Source of the DNA: Edaphobacter flagellatus
GTDB taxonomy: Bacteria; Acidobacteriota; Terriglobia; Terriglobales; Acidobacteriaceae
Reading direction: 5' to 3'
DNA length: 64,000 nt
NCBI RefSeq assembly: GCF_025264665.1
Contig: NZ_CP073697.1
Coordinates: 682,001-746,000, forward strand
Positions within the stretch are counted from its first letter, which is position 1, and each line of letters starts with the position of its first letter. The notes beneath the pieces were generated by a model that saw only the letters and a program-made list of their open reading frames with translations, ran no database searches and was not told where the DNA came from. Both the position numbers and the translations under genes were made by a program. Positions 62,072-64,000 of this stretch are shown in pieces.

Positions 62072-63478
62072 TTATGCCGATATGAGCCCAAGCCAATGTC
62101 GTGTTACAGGAATACGGCTGAGCACAAATCTCTCCGCTAGCAGCGTAAGAATCAGCGAGATCATTAACGCGGGAAGATAAAGAGCGAGCGCAAGAACTAC
62201 AGCGATCAGAGCAAAACTCCATCGCGGACGAGCAAGAGCAATAGGGGCTCCCAACACTCCGACCTGTCTCCGTTTCCACCACATCACCGCCGCGCTTATG
62301 CAGAGGAGAACGAGCCCCATGGCAGTAGCCAGCCCTAAAAGCTGATTCGCAAGTCCAAAGAGCTGGCCTTCGTGCGCTGCCACACCGATTCCCACCATCC
62401 GATCGAGAAGCAGGCGCTGATTAAAATTTTGCCGACTCACGATTGCTCCCGTGCTCGGATTGGCTTGGATGACATCGCGTAAGGTTCGATTCTGCGCGTC
62501 AGATTTAATTGTCCATGTACCGCCGGGCTTCATCGCAGGCATGATCTCGACCGGCGAGGCAAGATGCAGCGACTCGGCAACCGGAACCAGACGATTGAAG
62601 GGCGTGTACGCATCGGGCGAGGTCATGTGGTGCATTATGTGCCCCATGTGACCGGAGTGTTCCATAGCTGTCATGTCATCCATGATGTTGAGGCTGTTCG
62701 TGTTCATGGCGGCTCGATCCGCGAGTTCTCCGGCCCGGCTCGTGTTCCAATCCTGACGTGCGACAGAAGTACCTGTGATCTGACGAATCTTCTTGAAGCA
62801 CCCTCCCCAGCCTTTTGCCCACGGTAAGCCGGTCAGGATGAGGAACAGGGCGAAGGCCGACACCCAAACGCCGGTCACGGCGTGAAGATCGCGCCAGAGG
62901 ATGCGCTGCCCCTTGCTTGTGCGCACCCAAAGAACTCCTGCAAGCCTTTCCGTTTGTCGCGGCCACCAGAGGTAAAGACCGGTGAGTAGAAGCACGATCG
63001 CCCAGGAAGCAGCCAGTTCGACCAGATAGGATCCCCATCTTCCGGCAAGCAGCTCGCCATGCAGATAGAAGAGGATGCGCATGGGACGCTTGTCTTCGTT
63101 CACGACGTTGAGGATCGCCAAGGTTTGAGGATGTACATACACCCGATATTCCTGCTTCCCGACGCCAACGATGACACGCACGGCAGCATTCGCGCTCGGC
63201 GGAAGTTCATAGTAATGCAAGCTGGAATCGGCAACAGCAGCGACGGCCGCCTTCGCGATGGCCTCCGGCGTTGCTCGTGAGCCGGCCATATGAAGATGGT
63301 CATAAGGCCTATCAAAGTACCGTTCGATCTGAGGCTTGAAGAGATAGATCGATCCCGTGCATGCCAGCCAAATAACAAGGGGGATGCAGAAGATTCCGGC
63401 ATAGAAGTGCCACCGCCAGATTGTGCGATACAGGCGTCGGCTCTGTTCCTGTTTCGTAGAATTCACGTGTGAAGCCAT
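62072..63478 (-). CDS. PepSY-domain integral membrane protein
   Basis: This 468-aa protein has an N-terminal membrane helix (WRWHFYAGIFCIPLVIWLACTGSIYLF), a periplasmic PepSY region (YYELPPSANAAVRVIVGVGKQEYRVYV), and several further helices (VELAASWAIVLLLTGLYLWW, ALFLILTGLPWAKGW, two C-terminal pairs). A loop is very rich in Met and His (MDDMTAMEHSGHMGHIMHHM), suggesting metal binding. The family often sits beside TonB-dependent iron or copper receptors, and one follows here on the same strand upstream. It may reduce iron or assist its release. I start at the ATG at 63478, which has GGAG six bases before it. Confidence 0.88.
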   Translation of the reverse strand: MASHVNSTKQEQSRRLYRTIWRWHFYAGIFCIPLVIWLACTGSIYLFKPQIERYFDRPYDHLHMAGSRATPEAIAKAAVAAVADSSLHYYELPPSANAAVRVIVGVGKQEYRVYVHPQTLAILNVVNEDKRPMRILFYLHGELLAGRWGSYLVELAASWAIVLLLTGLYLWWPRQTERLAGVLWVRTSKGQRILWRDLHAVTGVWVSAFALFLILTGLPWAKGWGGCFKKIRQITGTSVARQDWNTSRAGELADRAAMNTNSLNIMDDMTAMEHSGHMGHIMHHMTSPDAYTPFNRLVPVAESLHLASPVEIMPAMKPGGTWTIKSDAQNRTLRDVIQANPSTGAIVSRQNFNQRLLLDRMVGIGVAAHEGQLFGLANQLLGLATAMGLVLLCISAAVMWWKRRQVGVLGAPIALARPRWSFALIAVVLALALYLPALMISLILTLLAERFVLSRIPVTRHWLGLISA

Positions 63479-63513
63479 GTGTTTCTCCATTCAAGATTTC
63501 GGTAATTCAGTGT

Positions 63514-63550
63514 TGCTGCTCTGCGGCGCGGTGCAAGCCGCAGAGCAGCA
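63514..63550. repeat. Perfect 14-bp inverted repeat between receptor and PepSY genes
   Basis: TGCTGCTCTGCGGC at 63514-63527 and its exact complement at 63537-63550 flank a 9-base loop. There is no T-tract on the minus strand after it. It could act as an mRNA-stabilising or attenuating hairpin between two co-directional genes. Confidence 0.6.
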
Positions 63551-63555
63551 TTTGG

Positions 63556-64000
63556 TCAGAACCGCACCCGCACGCCGCCATAGGAGGCGCGTGGTGTGCC
63601 AGCGTAAATTGATCCAGTAGTGGTGGCCAAAACCGCTGCGCCATTTTGCTGGCCCATACTGTTCAGACTGTTCGTGATATTTCCCGCGGAGGCGATGTAA
63701 GTCTTGTCCGCGAGATTCTGCATGTCGAAAAAGAACCTGAGACGAGAGAGGGCTCCGTGTCCTGCGGGAGGGTCGTAGTGCGTGCTCAGGTTGAGTAACG
63801 TATAACCTGCCGCAGAAAGCAGGTTTGCATTGTCCAATGAGTATGCATCTCTCCAGTTCGTTTCCAGATACCCACCAAAACCACGCAGTTTACCGTGCGG
63901 TTGATCGTAGACAATGCGTCCATTTAGAAAGTGTGGCTGCACACCCGGAATACGATTGCCGTTACGGGAGAAGCTGTTGCTGAAGCTTCCCGTAGTGATC
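63556..64000 (-). CDS. TonB-dependent outer membrane receptor, C-terminal part (5' end outside window)
   Basis: The frame is open to the right edge, so at least the last 148 residues are visible. They contain barrel strands (LRGFGGYLETNWRDAYSLDNANLL, GALSRLRFFFDMQNLADKTYIAS) and end with the C-terminal aromatic strand YGGVRVRF. The NLADKTY motif is typical of smaller ferric-siderophore-type receptors (FhuA/FecA kind), not of the Oar-like receptors elsewhere in this window. It is co-directional with, and upstream of, the PepSY gene, and a 14-bp inverted repeat lies between them. Confidence 0.9.
   Translation of the reverse strand, partial: ITTGSFSNSFSRNGNRIPGVQPHFLNGRIVYDQPHGKLRGFGGYLETNWRDAYSLDNANLLSAAGYTLLNLSTHYDPPAGHGALSRLRFFFDMQNLADKTYIASAGNITNSLNSMGQQNGAAVLATTTGSIYAGTPRASYGGVRVRF

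Overview
The window looks like chromosome of an acidobacterium of the Terriglobia (Terriglobus, Granulicella or Edaphobacter type). This is inferred, not proven. It rests on two complete Oar-like TonB-dependent receptors of 1150-1200 residues with an N-terminal carboxypeptidase-regulatory domain, a secreted VWFA-related protein, an NHL-repeat protein with Ig-like domains, several Tat-exported TIM-barrel isomerases, Gram-negative envelope genes (lpxD, tonB, lspA) and moderately high GC. I see no transposase, phage gene, CRISPR array, rRNA or tRNA. The window cuts two genes, a P-loop protein at the left edge and a TonB-dependent receptor at the right edge.

Layout. 1-6.6 kb is a loose glycolytic cluster, gap - (divergent DUF6629 membrane protein, RidA) - pgk - small membrane protein - tpiA, followed by a secreted VWFA protein. 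6.6-12.7 kb holds lepB with a class A beta-lactamase-like serine hydrolase, murQ, a large Tat-exported protein and a D-amino-acid-oxidase-family protein whose sequence order is circularly permuted. 12.8-16.7 kb is the class I ribonucleotide reductase operon nrdA-nrdB. Its leader carries a sigma70-like promoter, an NrdR-box-like palindrome and a clear cobalamin riboswitch. 16.8-24.3 kb has a DUF2252 protein and a TonB-dependent receptor flanked by two Tat-exported sugar isomerase-like proteins. 24.3-33.6 kb has a copper-type P-ATPase, then a same-strand run of bicovalent-FAD oxidase, secreted unknown protein and a second large receptor.

33.6-46.5 kb is mixed: a CheX-like phosphatase, a tRNA nucleotidyltransferase/poly(A) polymerase with a histone-H1-like tail, lpxD, a response regulator, a lipoprotein, an aldo/keto reductase, tmk, a P450, a beta-barrel, a PEBP protein, a TonB-domain protein, an S4 RNA-binding protein and membrane or hypothetical proteins. 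46.8-56.8 kb is mainly housekeeping: holB, Sua5, CYTH, TonB-domain, chemoreceptor, TonB, ileS, lspA. 56.8-64 kb is surface and iron related: a beta-barrel, an NHL/Ig protein, a collagen-like protein with an internal duplication, a PepSY membrane protein and the end of a TonB-dependent receptor.

The most interesting items are the layered control of nrdAB, the permuted oxidase, the duplicated module in the collagen-like protein, and the two receptor-linked carbohydrate loci. Clear intrinsic terminators close many transcription units and support the gene boundaries given.
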